DNA of 64,000 bases from Bacillota bacterium (GCA_023445445.1 JAEXLD010000117.1:1-64000), one strand, 5' to 3'. Numbered from the stretch's first letter, positions 1 to 8,679 are shown. The notes: a model not told the origin generated them from the sequence alone. Made by a program: numbers and translations.

Positions 1-121
1 ATGAAACTATAACATCTGTCATAAAATTTTTGTCTAAGAAAAGAAAAGCTAAGGTTTTAAAGCTGAACCTTCCTATCTGTAATGCAATTAAACACAATAT
101 TATATTAATTATCTTCTTCAT
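1..121 (-). CDS. N-terminal fragment of a membrane protein (runs off the left edge)
   Basis: An ATG at 121 read leftwards opens a frame with no stop to base 1, giving 40 residues that begin MKKIINIILCLIALQIGRF. A perfect GGGAGG ribosome site lies at 136-131, nine bases before the start, which is why I accept this short frame. The visible part is basic at the very N-terminus followed by a hydrophobic stretch, so it is a signal sequence or first membrane helix. It resembles the start of clostridial CPBP-type membrane proteases, but too little is present to name it. Its promoter would lie in the gap shared with the divergent methyltransferase gene. Confidence 0.6.
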   Translation of the reverse strand, partial: MKKIINIILCLIALQIGRFSFKTLAFLFLDKNFMTDVIVS

Positions 122-240
122 ATATAATAACCTCCCAATCCCCATATCTATATATATTATTTTACTCCTAATTATATTTTAGTGTAAAATTAACTTAAAT
201 AATCTAAAAAATGGTATGAATGCGGAAGGGAGCAATTAAA

Positions 241-1005
241 ATGGATAAAAAAGACTTGCTTGAAAAATGGTTAGAAGAAGAACAAGTAGCACATATAAGG
301 GGCTGGGATTTCTCACACATCCATGGTAGATATGAAGAAGAAAATGATTTACCTTGGAATTATAAAGAAATAGTTGAAAATTACATAAAGCCAGAATCTT
401 ATTTGCTTGATATAGATACAGGCGGTGGTGAATTTCTTCTATCATTAAAACATTCAAATAAAAGAACAAGTGCCACAGAAGGTTATGTTCCAAATGTTCA
501 ACTTTGCAAGGATAGATTATTGCCATTAGGTATTGATTTTCGTGAAGGAGATGGACTTGGTATTCTTCCCTTTGAGGATGAAAAATTTGATATAGTAATT
601 AACAGGCATGGAGACTTTAATTCTAAAGAAATTTATCGAGTATTAAAATCAGGTGGAATATTTATTACAGAGCAGGTTGGTGCTGAAAATGATAGAGAAT
701 TGGTAGAATTACTTCTTACTAATGTTCCAAAATTACCTTTCCCTGAACAATACCTTAATATTGCAACTGAGAAATTTAAAAAATCTGGATTTACAATAAT
801 TCATGGAGAAGAAGCTTATAGACCTATTAAGTTTTTTGATATTGGCGCACTTGTTTGGTTTGCTCGTATTATAGAATGGGAATTCCCAAATTTCTCAGTA
901 CAAAATAACTTAGAAAATTTATTTAATGCACAAAAATTATTAGAAAAGGATGGAGTAATTCAAGGAAGTATTCATAGATTTTTACTTATTGCAAAGAAAA
1001 AATAA
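241..1005 (+). CDS. class I SAM-dependent methyltransferase
   Basis: A 254-residue methyltransferase-like protein. The nucleotide-binding motif I region is visible as LLDIDTGGGEFLLSL near residues 53-67, followed by the acidic end of strand 2 (TEGY), an FDIVINRHG strand-4 segment and a VLKSGGIFITEQ post-motif, the usual order in small-molecule methyltransferases of the UbiE/Methyltransf_11 type. The substrate cannot be told. The start is put at the ATG at 241 because GGAAGGG at 223-230 sits ten bases upstream; an earlier in-frame ATG at 220 has no such site. Divergent from the truncated gene at the left edge and followed 63 bases later by an XRE regulator on the same strand. Confidence 0.75.
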   Translation: MDKKDLLEKWLEEEQVAHIRGWDFSHIHGRYEEENDLPWNYKEIVENYIKPESYLLDIDTGGGEFLLSLKHSNKRTSATEGYVPNVQLCKDRLLPLGIDFREGDGLGILPFEDEKFDIVINRHGDFNSKEIYRVLKSGGIFITEQVGAENDRELVELLLTNVPKLPFPEQYLNIATEKFKKSGFTIIHGEEAYRPIKFFDIGALVWFARIIEWEFPNFSVQNNLENLFNAQKLLEKDGVIQGSIHRFLLIAKKK

Positions 1006-1068
1006 TTATCTAATACAATTAGAATGTTATTATAGAAGAAATATATTTTATACTATGGAGAAGATAAT

Positions 1069-1677
1069 ATGGAGTTTAATGAAAAATTAAAAGAATTAAG
1101 AAAACAACATAATATGACACAAGAACAATTAGCTGAAAAACTATATGTTTCCAGAACAGCCATTTCAAAATGGGAAAGTGGAAAAGGATATCCAAATATT
1201 GAGTCACTTAAAAGTATCTCTAAAGTTTTTTCAGTTTCAATAGATGAATTATTATCAAATAAGGAATTACTTCAGGTTGCTGAAACTGAAAACAAATCAA
1301 ATATAAGTAAGATATATAGTCTTATATTTGGAATACTGGATTTAATGGCAATTGCTTATATTTTTCTACCTTTCTACGGTCAAGAGATAGATGGATATAT
1401 TTATTCTGTAAATTTGCTTAAATATACAGATTCTCCTTTTGCAATTCGTATCATTTATTATTCTTTACTTATTATAATGTCTTTCATAGGAATTGCAGAA
1501 ATAGTGCTACATTTTTTTGATGATAAAAAGAAATTTACTATATTAAAATCTGTATCAATTACTTGGCACTCATTAGCAATACTTTTTTTTGCAGCATCAC
1601 AACAACCCTATGTAACCATGTTCCTTTTCCTTTTTTTAATGACTAAAATGACTCTTATAATAAAAGGAAATAAATAA
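1069..1677 (+). CDS. XRE-family transcriptional regulator with C-terminal membrane domain
   Basis: A 202-residue protein with a canonical Cro/C1 helix-turn-helix in residues 5-60 (LRKQHNMTQEQLAEKLYVSR, then TAISKWESGKGYPN), then a linker and about four hydrophobic helices between residues 80 and 200. Membrane-anchored XRE regulators of this shape often stand next to ABC exporters and sense envelope stress or a peptide. Here the next genes are a BcrA/BcrB-like pair, which supports such a link by context only. An intrinsic terminator follows directly, so the ABC genes probably have their own promoter. Confidence 0.8.
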   Translation: MEFNEKLKELRKQHNMTQEQLAEKLYVSRTAISKWESGKGYPNIESLKSISKVFSVSIDELLSNKELLQVAETENKSNISKIYSLIFGILDLMAIAYIFLPFYGQEIDGYIYSVNLLKYTDSPFAIRIIYYSLLIIMSFIGIAEIVLHFFDDKKKFTILKSVSITWHSLAILFFAASQQPYVTMFLFLFLMTKMTLIIKGNK

Positions 1678-1697
1678 TAATGTAAAGCCTCTAAAAT

Positions 1698-1732
1698 AGC
1701 CATTGACACTATAAGTGTCAGGGCTTTTTTTT
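1698..1732 (+). terminator. intrinsic terminator after the XRE gene
   Basis: TGACACT and AGTGTCA (1704-1710 and 1714-1720) form a 7-bp stem around a 3-base loop. It is extended by AGCC/GGCT with a small bulge and followed by eight T residues. Confidence 0.85.
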
Positions 1733-1832
1733 ATTGTGATAATAGGTTTCTTGTACTTTTTCTGCTATGAACTAATAATTAAATCATAGCTTGTTTTCAA
1801 GCTTTATTAACAAAAAGAAAGGAAGTTTTTAT

Positions 1833-2744
1833 ATGGACTATGTTATTGAAACAAAAAATTTATCCAAAAAATATGGTAATTCTACTGTTGTTGATAATAT
1901 AAATCTTCATCTTCCCAAGGGTAAAATTTATGGACTACTTGGTAGAAATGGTGCTGGAAAAACAACAACAATGAAAATGATGTTAAAGCTTATTAAAGTT
2001 ACACAGGGAAATATTAATTTATTTGGAGAAGATTTTAGAAATAAGAATCTTTATAAAAAAATAGGCTCAATTATTGAAACCCCTGGTTTTTATCAAAATC
2101 TTACTGCTAGAGATAATTTAAATCTTTTAGCTAAATTACACGGTAATATTTCTAAAAAAGAAATTCAAGAAGCCCTTGAAATTGTTGGACTCCACACAGA
2201 AGAAAAAAAGACCTTCTCTAATTTTTCTTTAGGAATGAAGCAAAGGCTTGGTATTGCTGCTGCTATTATGCATAGCCCAGAGCTTCTTATTTTAGATGAA
2301 CCAATAAATGGCCTTGATCCAATAGGAATATCTGAAATTCGTTCCTTTTTATTAAGGCTTAGTCATGAAAAAGGAGTTACTATTTTTATATCAAGCCATG
2401 TTTTAAGTGAAATTGAACAAATTGCTGATGTTATTGGAGTTATGAATAATGGAAAATTAGTTGAAGAAGTTAATATCTTAGAATTACAAGATAAACTAAA
2501 ACATTATATTGAAATAACAGTATCAGATACTTGCTTAGCAGAAAAGGTATTGAAAGATAACTTTTCTATTAAGGATTACTCTATTATTGATAATAATATC
2601 TATATTTATGATAGTAATAAAAATATAGGTGAAATAAATAAGTCCTTAGTTGAAAATAATATCTTTGTTACTAAACTTAATCCTTGCAAAGAAACCTTAG
2701 AAGCTTATTTTGAAAACTTAATTGGAGGTGGTGGTATTGCTTAA
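1833..2744 (+). CDS. ABC transporter ATP-binding protein, BcrA/lantibiotic-immunity type
   Basis: A 303-residue ATPase. Walker A is GRNGAGKTT (about residues 37-45), the signature is FSLGMKQRLGIA, Walker B is LLILDEP, and a switch histidine lies in ISSHVLSE. The extra C-terminal 80 residues are typical of the BcrA/CcmA-like drug and bacteriocin exporters. The start at 1833 is chosen because AAAGGAAG lies 7-10 bases upstream; a frame extension back to 1791 has none. The permease gene overlaps its 3' end, so the two are translationally coupled and form one transporter. The likely role is self-protection or export of an antimicrobial; the substrate is unknown. Confidence 0.88.
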   Translation: MDYVIETKNLSKKYGNSTVVDNINLHLPKGKIYGLLGRNGAGKTTTMKMMLKLIKVTQGNINLFGEDFRNKNLYKKIGSIIETPGFYQNLTARDNLNLLAKLHGNISKKEIQEALEIVGLHTEEKKTFSNFSLGMKQRLGIAAAIMHSPELLILDEPINGLDPIGISEIRSFLLRLSHEKGVTIFISSHVLSEIEQIADVIGVMNNGKLVEEVNILELQDKLKHYIEITVSDTCLAEKVLKDNFSIKDYSIIDNNIYIYDSNKNIGEINKSLVENNIFVTKLNPCKETLEAYFENLIGGGGIA

Positions 2745-3486
2745 CCTTATATCTTGTGAAATGAAAAAACTAAAGAATTCAAAAATTATTATTTTATGCA
2801 TTATTGGAGCCTTTGCTGTACCAGCTATGATGCTAATAGAAGCTATTCAAACTCATTTTGAATATCCTCAGCGTATTTTTACTCTTAGTGATATTTATGA
2901 TAATAGTCTTTTATATGCCATGCTACTTATGAATATGATGATTTGTGTTGCTATAATTAGCTACATTTTCAGCAGGGAATACTTAGATAACACTTTAAAA
3001 ACAGTATTAACTATTCCTGTTTCAAGGATAAAGCTTCTTATAGGTAAATATATAGTTACATTACTTTTAACCTTACTTATTAATACAATTACTTGGGCTG
3101 GAATCCTATTATTCTCAGGAATTTATAATAGTATATTTACTATTAGTGAATTTAGCCTTACTGTAGTTCTTAGTTGGTTAATGAAATTCTTATATAGTGG
3201 TGTTTTAATCTTTTTAACAGCTACTCCCTTTTCTTATTTAGCAATGAAAACAAAGGGCTTTGTTGCTCCTATGGTTATTTCAGCAGCTATAGTAATGGGA
3301 AGTGCAGCCCTAAGTAATCAAGACCTTGGTGCCCTTTACCCTTGGACTGCTACGTTTTTTCTTATTAAAGGTACTCTTGCTTCAAAGGGATATCCCATTT
3401 CACTATCAATTATTATTATTTTACTTCTTTCATTATCAGGTTTTATAGCTACCTTTAAATACTTTTGTAATGAAGATTTAAAATAG
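2737..3486 (+). CDS. ABC-2 type permease (BcrB-like)
   Basis: A 249-residue membrane protein with about six hydrophobic helices, starting MLNLISCEMKKLKNSK, the partner of the preceding ATPase. I place the start at the TTG at 2737, inside the last codons of the ATPase gene, because GGAGGTG (2724-2730) is six bases away; the first TTG at 2722 lies before that site. The short loop with REYLDNTLKTVLTIPVSR after the second helix is the cytoplasmic coupling segment seen in ABC-2 and lantibiotic-immunity permeases. Nothing suggests damage. Confident as the membrane half of an exporter, not as to substrate. Confidence 0.85.
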   Translation: MLNLISCEMKKLKNSKIIILCIIGAFAVPAMMLIEAIQTHFEYPQRIFTLSDIYDNSLLYAMLLMNMMICVAIISYIFSREYLDNTLKTVLTIPVSRIKLLIGKYIVTLLLTLLINTITWAGILLFSGIYNSIFTISEFSLTVVLSWLMKFLYSGVLIFLTATPFSYLAMKTKGFVAPMVISAAIVMGSAALSNQDLGALYPWTATFFLIKGTLASKGYPISLSIIIILLLSLSGFIATFKYFCNEDLK

Positions 3487-3601
3487 AATATTTTTGATAA
3501 TTATTATCAATTTTTATAGTTGTTGAATATAAATTTTTATTTACTTATAATGAAATTAAGAGGTCCGGAAACTCAATTTATATGAATTGGAGAGGATGAT
3601 T

Positions 3602-4609
3602 ATGTATCACGGAAGGTTTAAGGGAAGCCATTACGAAGCAGGCTATAAGTGGGGTGCATTACTTAATAAAAATGGAAAGAAGTTAGATAATTGTCCAACA
3701 TATACTGTTGGTGAAGAAAGAATCCAATTTGGTAGAGACTGCAAAGCAATATTTGAAGAATTATATCCTGAAATAGTTGATGAAGTTAGAGGAATTTCTG
3801 AAGGAAATGGAATTTCCTTTGAGTATTTATGTGGAATGCTATTTAGTATGTATTGCTTTAAATTTGATAATAAGTGTACTTCCTTTGCCATAAGTAATGG
3901 AGATGAAATTTTATTTGCAAGAAATAGTGACTTTTTAGTAATCTTAGAAAAATTATATATGAACTGTCTTTATAACTTAGATGGTTGCTATTCCTTTAAT
4001 GGAAATACTACAGCCTTTGTTCAAATGGAGGATGGTGTTAACGAAGAAGGACTAGCTGTAGGCTTAACCTTTATATATCCTAAACTATGGAAACCAGGCT
4101 TTAATGCTGGAATTCTTGTTAGATATCTTCTTGAAAAATATAAAACTACTGCTGAAGCAATTGAAGCTATTAAGACTCTTCCAATTGCATCTCAACAAAC
4201 TGTTACCCTTGCAGATAAAAGTGGCCATATAGCTGTAGTAGAATGTAATTGTGAAAAGGTTGTTGTAATAACACCAAGCGATGGAGAAAATTTTGTTGCT
4301 ACTTCCAATAGCTTTAATAGCTCTGAAATGTATGAATATAGAAATACAGAAATAGACGATTGGCGTTCACAGGATAGATATGAAACTGCTAGAGATGCTT
4401 TAGTAAATAACCCTGATAAATATTCAGTTGATTTTGCTATGGATATATTAAGTGGTGAGTATGGATTTATGTGTCAGTATAATAGAAAAACTAATGCCGA
4501 TACTGTCTGGTCTGTTGTGTATGACTTAACTCGCAATAAAATTTGGAGAGTTGAAGGCAATCCCAGCCGTAAAAAATTCAAGGAAGATATACGTTTTAAA
4601 ATTAAATAA
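3602..4609 (+). CDS. Ntn-hydrolase of the acyl-CoA:6-APA acyltransferase / C45 amidohydrolase family
   Basis: A 335-residue protein. The hallmark is an internal cysteine, Cys92 in NKCTSFAIS, followed by the ARNSDF segment, matching the autocatalytic cleavage site that frees the N-terminal nucleophile in the peptidase C45 / isopenicillin-N acyltransferase family. GVNEEGLAVGLTF is also typical. Members hydrolyse or transfer linear amide C-N bonds; the substrate here is unknown. The ATG at 3602 is preferred since GGAGAGG (3589-3595) precedes it by six bases; the TTG at 3587 has no site. There is no signal peptide, so it acts in the cytoplasm. It follows the ABC exporter by 115 bases and could belong to the same resistance or maturation locus. 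Confidence 0.8.
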   Translation: MYHGRFKGSHYEAGYKWGALLNKNGKKLDNCPTYTVGEERIQFGRDCKAIFEELYPEIVDEVRGISEGNGISFEYLCGMLFSMYCFKFDNKCTSFAISNGDEILFARNSDFLVILEKLYMNCLYNLDGCYSFNGNTTAFVQMEDGVNEEGLAVGLTFIYPKLWKPGFNAGILVRYLLEKYKTTAEAIEAIKTLPIASQQTVTLADKSGHIAVVECNCEKVVVITPSDGENFVATSNSFNSSEMYEYRNTEIDDWRSQDRYETARDALVNNPDKYSVDFAMDILSGEYGFMCQYNRKTNADTVWSVVYDLTRNKIWRVEGNPSRKKFKEDIRFKIK

Positions 4610-4610
4610 A

Positions 4611-4640
4611 ATATAGGAGCTGTAGCAACAGCTCCTATAT
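4611..4640. terminator. 13-bp perfect hairpin after the Ntn-hydrolase gene
   Basis: ATATAGGAGCTGT (4611-4623) pairs with ACAGCTCCTATAT (4628-4640) around AGCA. No long T run follows on the plus strand, so its strength is uncertain. A related GCTGT...ACAGCTC hairpin precedes a repeat copy at 24.78 kb, so it may be the outer part of the repeat listed next. Confidence 0.6.
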
Positions 4641-4642
4641 TA

Positions 4643-4765
4643 AAAATGTAAAATGTAGAATTATTGATGTAATTCTAAAGGAATTACTAAAAAGATATAT
4701 ATTTCAGAAACTCCTAAGGGAGTTTCTTCTTTAATTTTACATTTTTCATTATTCATTTTACATTG
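4643..4765. repeat. interspersed palindromic repeat, copy A
   Basis: The left arm (4643-4663) has the words ATGTAAA and ATGTAGAA; the right arm (4733-4764) has their complement (TTTTACAT, TTCATT, TTTTACAT). Inside are two hairpins: GTAATTC/GAATTAC (4670-4686) and GAAACTCC/GGGAGTTTC (4707-4725). It lies between convergent genes. Copies B to H elsewhere share the same plan. Confidence 0.7.
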
Positions 4766-4788
4766 TGCTACTGGCCCTTTTAGCTTTA

Positions 4789-5742
4789 CTAATTATTGCT
4801 TACTATTGTATTGTAAAATTCTTCATTAACTCCATATCCTGAATCCTTATATGCAAGAAGACAAGCTCCAAGATCTGGTGATAGTATAGGTTCTATTAAC
4901 TGAACATTTAACTGTTCTAACATCCTTCTTAAAGGCTTAAGTATTAATTCCCCACTTTTGAAAACCCCGCCTGTATAAGATACTTTAACCTTTTCTTCTC
5001 CAAAGTTTCCTAATAGGGTTTTAATCATTTGGGTAATTTCAACAGCTGCTTCATTAAATATTGTTATTGCTGCCTCATCACCTAAGTTAGCTGCTTCCGA
5101 ACATATTCTAGAAAGCTTTGCTATTTCGCTTCTATCACCTTTTATTTTATCATTAACATATGATATTATTTCTGCATCTTTACTTAGAGATAACTTAGTT
5201 TTCATTAATTCATATAAGGCTCCCTTTTCTATACGCCCATCACTTTCTTTACTGAATAATGCTATAGTTTTTTTCCCTATCCAATATGCAGAGGCTTCAT
5301 CACCCACTGTATATCCCCAGCCTCCACATCTTATAATTTCATTATTTTTTAAGGCTAAGGCTATAGATCCAGTTCCAGCTACTATATTAATTCCATCTTC
5401 ACCAGCTAAAGCTCCTGCTATTGCTACAATTATATCACTTACTAAATTATATTTAATATCCTTAAATACTACCTCTACTATTTCTGCTATCTTATCAGCA
5501 ATTTCTTTTACAATTCCATACCCAGCTAAACCTAAAGTTGCTCTTTCTATTTCTTCCTGAGAAATTTTATTATTAGTTATGATTTCTTCTAACCCTTCTC
5601 TAAGAAGCTTTTCTAAATTGTCAAAGCCTATTTGAGTAGGATGTGAAGGTCCCTTTATAACTCTACTTATAACATGTCCATTTTCATCTATTAAAGTGAA
5701 ACAAGTTTTAGTTCCTCCACCATCAACACCTAAAAAATACAT
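4789..5742 (-). CDS. murK-like: BadF/BadG-type amino-sugar kinase (GlcNAc/MurNAc kinase, MurK-like)
   Basis: A 317-residue ASKHA-fold kinase. The phosphate-1 loop is FLGVDGGGTKT at the N-terminus, a second ATP-contact region is NIVAGTGSIALA, and YTGGVFKSG lies near the C-terminus, all typical of the BadF/BadG/BcrA/BcrD family that includes N-acetylglucosamine kinase and clostridial MurK. The expected reaction is ATP-dependent 6-phosphorylation of GlcNAc (or MurNAc) in the cytoplasm. The ATG at 5742 is chosen since AAGGTGA is five bases upstream, overlapping the stop of mupG; a GTG at 5751 is possible. It directly follows mupG, which would release GlcNAc, giving the kinase a natural substrate. 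Confidence 0.8.
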   Translation of the reverse strand: MYFLGVDGGGTKTCFTLIDENGHVISRVIKGPSHPTQIGFDNLEKLLREGLEEIITNNKISQEEIERATLGLAGYGIVKEIADKIAEIVEVVFKDIKYNLVSDIIVAIAGALAGEDGINIVAGTGSIALALKNNEIIRCGGWGYTVGDEASAYWIGKKTIALFSKESDGRIEKGALYELMKTKLSLSKDAEIISYVNDKIKGDRSEIAKLSRICSEAANLGDEAAITIFNEAAVEITQMIKTLLGNFGEEKVKVSYTGGVFKSGELILKPLRRMLEQLNVQLIEPILSPDLGACLLAYKDSGYGVNEEFYNTIVSNN

Positions 5743-5752
5743 AAACTTCACC

Positions 5753-6847
5753 TTACTTAATTAAATTAAAATTGAATTTTTGCCATGGTCTAATATAATC
5801 TAAAATAAATATTTCTTCTTCCTTAATATGTCCAACAACATTTGACTTACCACTATTTTTCATATCACTTAAAGCTATTTGTAATTCTCCAGCATAGTGA
5901 CCATATTCACTACTTTCAATTACTACATCTCCCCTTTTTATAATTTCAGGAGCATTAAATAATTTGAAATTATGTCCCTTATACTTAACTCTGCTTTGAG
6001 TAGATCTAATTAAATTATCTGAGAAATCTCCTCTATTAAAATGCATTTCTTCAAATAATATTTTTTGTTCAATTTCAGGCACTCCACCTACAAGCTCTAA
6101 GTCAAAAGTTACCATATCCTTTCTCATAGATCCTAGTTTCTTCATTTCCTCTTCACTTGGATAACAATTAGAAATTATAATATCATTTATATTTCCTAAA
6201 GCTATTAAATGCTTTGCTTGTACATCAACTGGTAAGTTTCTATGAAGTTCTAAAGTTGGTAAACCCTCTGTTACTGGCCATGGTCCAAAGGTATTTTCAT
6301 TTTGGCTAGTTATAAAGGCTGCTGTTCTAAGTCCATACTTATTAAACCTTTCAGTACACTTCATAAAATGCTCAAAATTTAATCCACTATATCTATGGGG
6401 ATAGAAATTATGACAAGCTATAAGGTTATCTTTATTTGGCATGTAATCTATTATTGTATCTATATAATTAGTATTGTTACTCATATTAATTTCAATTTTA
6501 AGATCCTGCTTATTAAAAGTCATTAATGATTCTTCTGACCCTGTAAATCCCATATCTAATCTTAGGCCATCTGCTCCTATTTCTTTAAAGAAGCTTAAAT
6601 CTTTATAACTAATTCCTAATTCATCAAATACTTTAGGACTTACATCTACTATAATTTCAAAACCTTTTTCTTTAGCATAATTATTTATTTTCTTAAATTT
6701 ATTCTTTATATTTTCTTTTGTATCATCTACAGAAAGTAAACAAGAAAATATTCTACTAAAACCGTATTTACTTGCTACATCTATATAATTATAAATTAAT
6801 TCATCAGTTGTCTTTTCTGGATATATTGATATTCCTAGTTTTCCCAT
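5753..6847 (-). CDS. mupG: MupG-family 6-phospho-N-acetylmuramidase (DUF871)
   Basis: A 364-residue TIM-barrel protein starting MGKLGISIYPEKTTDE, with LRLDMGFTGSEE in the barrel, ACHNFYPHRYSGL mid-protein and a small beta domain at the end, the layout of the DUF871 family. MupG cleaves MurNAc-6-phosphate-(beta-1,4)-GlcNAc, the form in which PTS-imported muropeptide sugar arrives, into MurNAc-6-P and GlcNAc. The start at ATG 6847 follows GAGGTGA with about five bases of spacing; a GTG at 6856 lies inside that site and is less likely. A terminator-like hairpin separates it from the EIIC gene, while the kinase gene follows after 10 bases. Function is inferred from family and context; the PTS is not of the MurP type. 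Confidence 0.82.
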   Translation of the reverse strand: MGKLGISIYPEKTTDELIYNYIDVASKYGFSRIFSCLLSVDDTKENIKNKFKKINNYAKEKGFEIIVDVSPKVFDELGISYKDLSFFKEIGADGLRLDMGFTGSEESLMTFNKQDLKIEINMSNNTNYIDTIIDYMPNKDNLIACHNFYPHRYSGLNFEHFMKCTERFNKYGLRTAAFITSQNENTFGPWPVTEGLPTLELHRNLPVDVQAKHLIALGNINDIIISNCYPSEEEMKKLGSMRKDMVTFDLELVGGVPEIEQKILFEEMHFNRGDFSDNLIRSTQSRVKYKGHNFKLFNAPEIIKRGDVVIESSEYGHYAGELQIALSDMKNSGKSNVVGHIKEEEIFILDYIRPWQKFNFNLIK

Positions 6848-6904
6848 TAAAATCACCTCATACTTAAAATAAAATCCTTATCTAAAATAAAAATATAAAC
6901 TTAA

Positions 6905-6928
6905 CGAAAAAACTCCTTACGGAGTTTT
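6905..6928 (-). terminator. hairpin terminator between EIIC and mupG
   Basis: AAAACTCC/GGAGTTTT around TTAC. On the minus strand it is followed by six T residues, so it can end or attenuate the PTS transcript before mupG. Confidence 0.75.
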
Positions 6929-6934
6929 TAAGTT

Positions 6935-6969
6935 AATTATTGGTATAACTTAATATTATACCAATAATT
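6935..6969. repeat. 13-bp inverted repeat downstream of the EIIC gene
   Basis: AATTATTGGTATA (6935-6947) and TATACCAATAATT (6957-6969) are exact complements with a 9-base loop, just after the EIIC stop on the minus strand and before the terminator. It may be a 3' stabilising structure or an operator for mupG. Confidence 0.5.
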
Positions 6970-7010
6970 ATTTATTTTATGTATTATATTATATATTACA
7001 TTATGTATTA

Positions 7011-8303
7011 TTAGTTGTTATTTCCAACTAAGCTTTCTTCTAATGCTTCACCTTGTTCTTCTGTTAATAATTTCTTATCATAAATCTTAACAAATGGATA
7101 GTAAATTACTACTGAAATTATTATGCAAATTATATTTAGTACTGCAGCCTTCCAGTCTCCACCTGTAGCCATAAATGCTCCTATAGGTCCTGGTAATGTC
7201 CAAGGAGCCGTTACTACAACTTTAGAAACTAGCCCTACACTAGTAGCCATCCAGGCTAAGGTTGCTGTTACTAATGGTGTAATTATAAATGGAATAATTA
7301 ATGTTGGATTTAATACTATTGGAGCCCCAAATATTATTGGCTCATTAATATTAAATATTCCTGGAACTAATGCAGCTCTACCTAATTGCTTACCATAAGC
7401 AGATTTTGCAAAGAATGCTAATGCTACTACTAAACCTATTGTACATCCTGATCCTCCAATCCAAATAAACCATTGGAAGAAAGGTTCTGCTGCTATTGCA
7501 GTTAGAGGTTCGCCAGCTGCAGCTGCTACTGTATTTCTATCTAATAATTGTAACCATAATGGTCTTGCAATTGATCCAACAATTGAAACTCCATGGATAC
7601 CAAATGACCAGAAGAATGTAACTAAAATTACTAAAATCCATACACTTGGCAATGTGTCAGTAGCGGACAATAAAGGTTGAATAATCTTACCAATAAATGC
7701 ATGCCAATCAAATCTTGCATAGTATGTTATACTTCCTATAATAAATACAACGATAGCTGTTGGTGTTAAAGCTTCAAAGCTTCTAGCAACTGATGCAGGA
7801 ACTTGTTCTGGCATTCTTATTCTAAAGTTTTTAACTGTTGTAAATCGTAAAATTTCTACAGCAAAAATTGATACTAAGATACCAACAAACATTCCGCCTC
7901 CGCCTAAGTTAGCCATAGGCATCATCCATCCCATATCTGGAACGCTTACAGGAACAATAGTTAATAGGAAGGCTATTGCTGAAAGTACTCCCCCTGTAAC
8001 TCCATCTAGTTTATAGGATCTGGCAAGACTATAACCAATTCCCCAGGTTGCATATAAAGTCATAATGAACATTGTCATACGATAAGGTAACATTATAACA
8101 CCGTTATTAGATTTTAAAAACTGAGTTATTTCCCAATTTTCTGGTAGTGGTGGTATCCCTATTATAATAAATAGTGACCCCACAATTATTAATGGTAAAG
8201 TAGATATAATACCATCACGCACAGCACGTAAATGACGTTGCTCTGCAAGTTTAGCCATAGGCGTTGATAATTTCTTGTCTAAGAAATCAGCAAAACTGTT
8301 CAT
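7011..8303 (-). CDS. PTS sugar transporter subunit EIIC, lactose/cellobiose family
   Basis: A 430-residue polytopic membrane permease. The N-terminus FADFLDKKLSTPMAKLAEQ, followed by HLRAVRDGIISTLPLIIVGS, is the standard opening of Lac/Cel (CelB, ChbC) permeases, and NINEPIIFGAPIVLNP is the conserved sugar-binding loop. It translocates a disaccharide while EIIB phosphorylates it. RBS AGGGGG precedes the ATG. It lies 64 bases after the EIIB gene in one transcription unit. CelB-type permeases carry cellobiose, chitobiose or related beta-linked disaccharides; the downstream mupG points to a MurNAc-GlcNAc or related amino-sugar disaccharide. That link is inference. Confidence 0.92.
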   Translation of the reverse strand: MNSFADFLDKKLSTPMAKLAEQRHLRAVRDGIISTLPLIIVGSLFIIIGIPPLPENWEITQFLKSNNGVIMLPYRMTMFIMTLYATWGIGYSLARSYKLDGVTGGVLSAIAFLLTIVPVSVPDMGWMMPMANLGGGGMFVGILVSIFAVEILRFTTVKNFRIRMPEQVPASVARSFEALTPTAIVVFIIGSITYYARFDWHAFIGKIIQPLLSATDTLPSVWILVILVTFFWSFGIHGVSIVGSIARPLWLQLLDRNTVAAAAGEPLTAIAAEPFFQWFIWIGGSGCTIGLVVALAFFAKSAYGKQLGRAALVPGIFNINEPIIFGAPIVLNPTLIIPFIITPLVTATLAWMATSVGLVSKVVVTAPWTLPGPIGAFMATGGDWKAAVLNIICIIISVVIYYPFVKIYDKKLLTEEQGEALEESLVGNNN

Positions 8304-8367
8304 AATTAATACCCCCTAAAATTAAAAATAATACTATAATAAATTTTTATATATAAACTTAATCAGC

Positions 8368-8679
8368 TTATTTGCTTTCAATAAGTTCTTTAACTTGTTT
8401 AAATAGCTTTGGTCCACCTAATGGACTATAAGCTTGTGGTTGAATTAATGCACATGGAACATTAGCTGCATCTGCATATTCTTTTAAATAATCGAAACGA
8501 TGTCTAACTTGTGGTGCAACCATTGCTGCATCATAGCCTGCCTTAACTTCCTCTTCAAATTCTTGAGTACTTACAGCCTTAACTTCCATTTCTACACCAT
8601 TTTTCTTAGCTTCTTTCTCTAAAGCATTTACAGCTATAGCACTAGACATTCCTTGTGAACAAACAAATAATACCTTCAT
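8368..8679 (-). CDS. PTS EIIB component, lactose/cellobiose family
   Basis: A 103-residue cytoplasmic phosphocarrier. The active-site loop is VLFVCSQGMSSAIAV with Cys7 as phospho-acceptor, followed by VAPQVRHRFDYLKEYA, as in CelA/ChbB. It takes phosphate from the EIIA histidine and passes it to the sugar in EIIC. Length is normal for the family. An AGGAGG site lies just upstream of the ATG. The gene is third in the operon EIIA, small membrane protein, EIIB, EIIC. Confidence 0.93.
   Translation of the reverse strand: MKVLFVCSQGMSSAIAVNALEKEAKKNGVEMEVKAVSTQEFEEEVKAGYDAAMVAPQVRHRFDYLKEYADAANVPCALIQPQAYSPLGGPKLFKQVKELIESK

Noticed and set aside
7123..7398. Open frame opposite the EIIC gene
   Set aside because: Shadow of a membrane-protein gene: no ribosome site, and codon use reflects the complement of EIIC.
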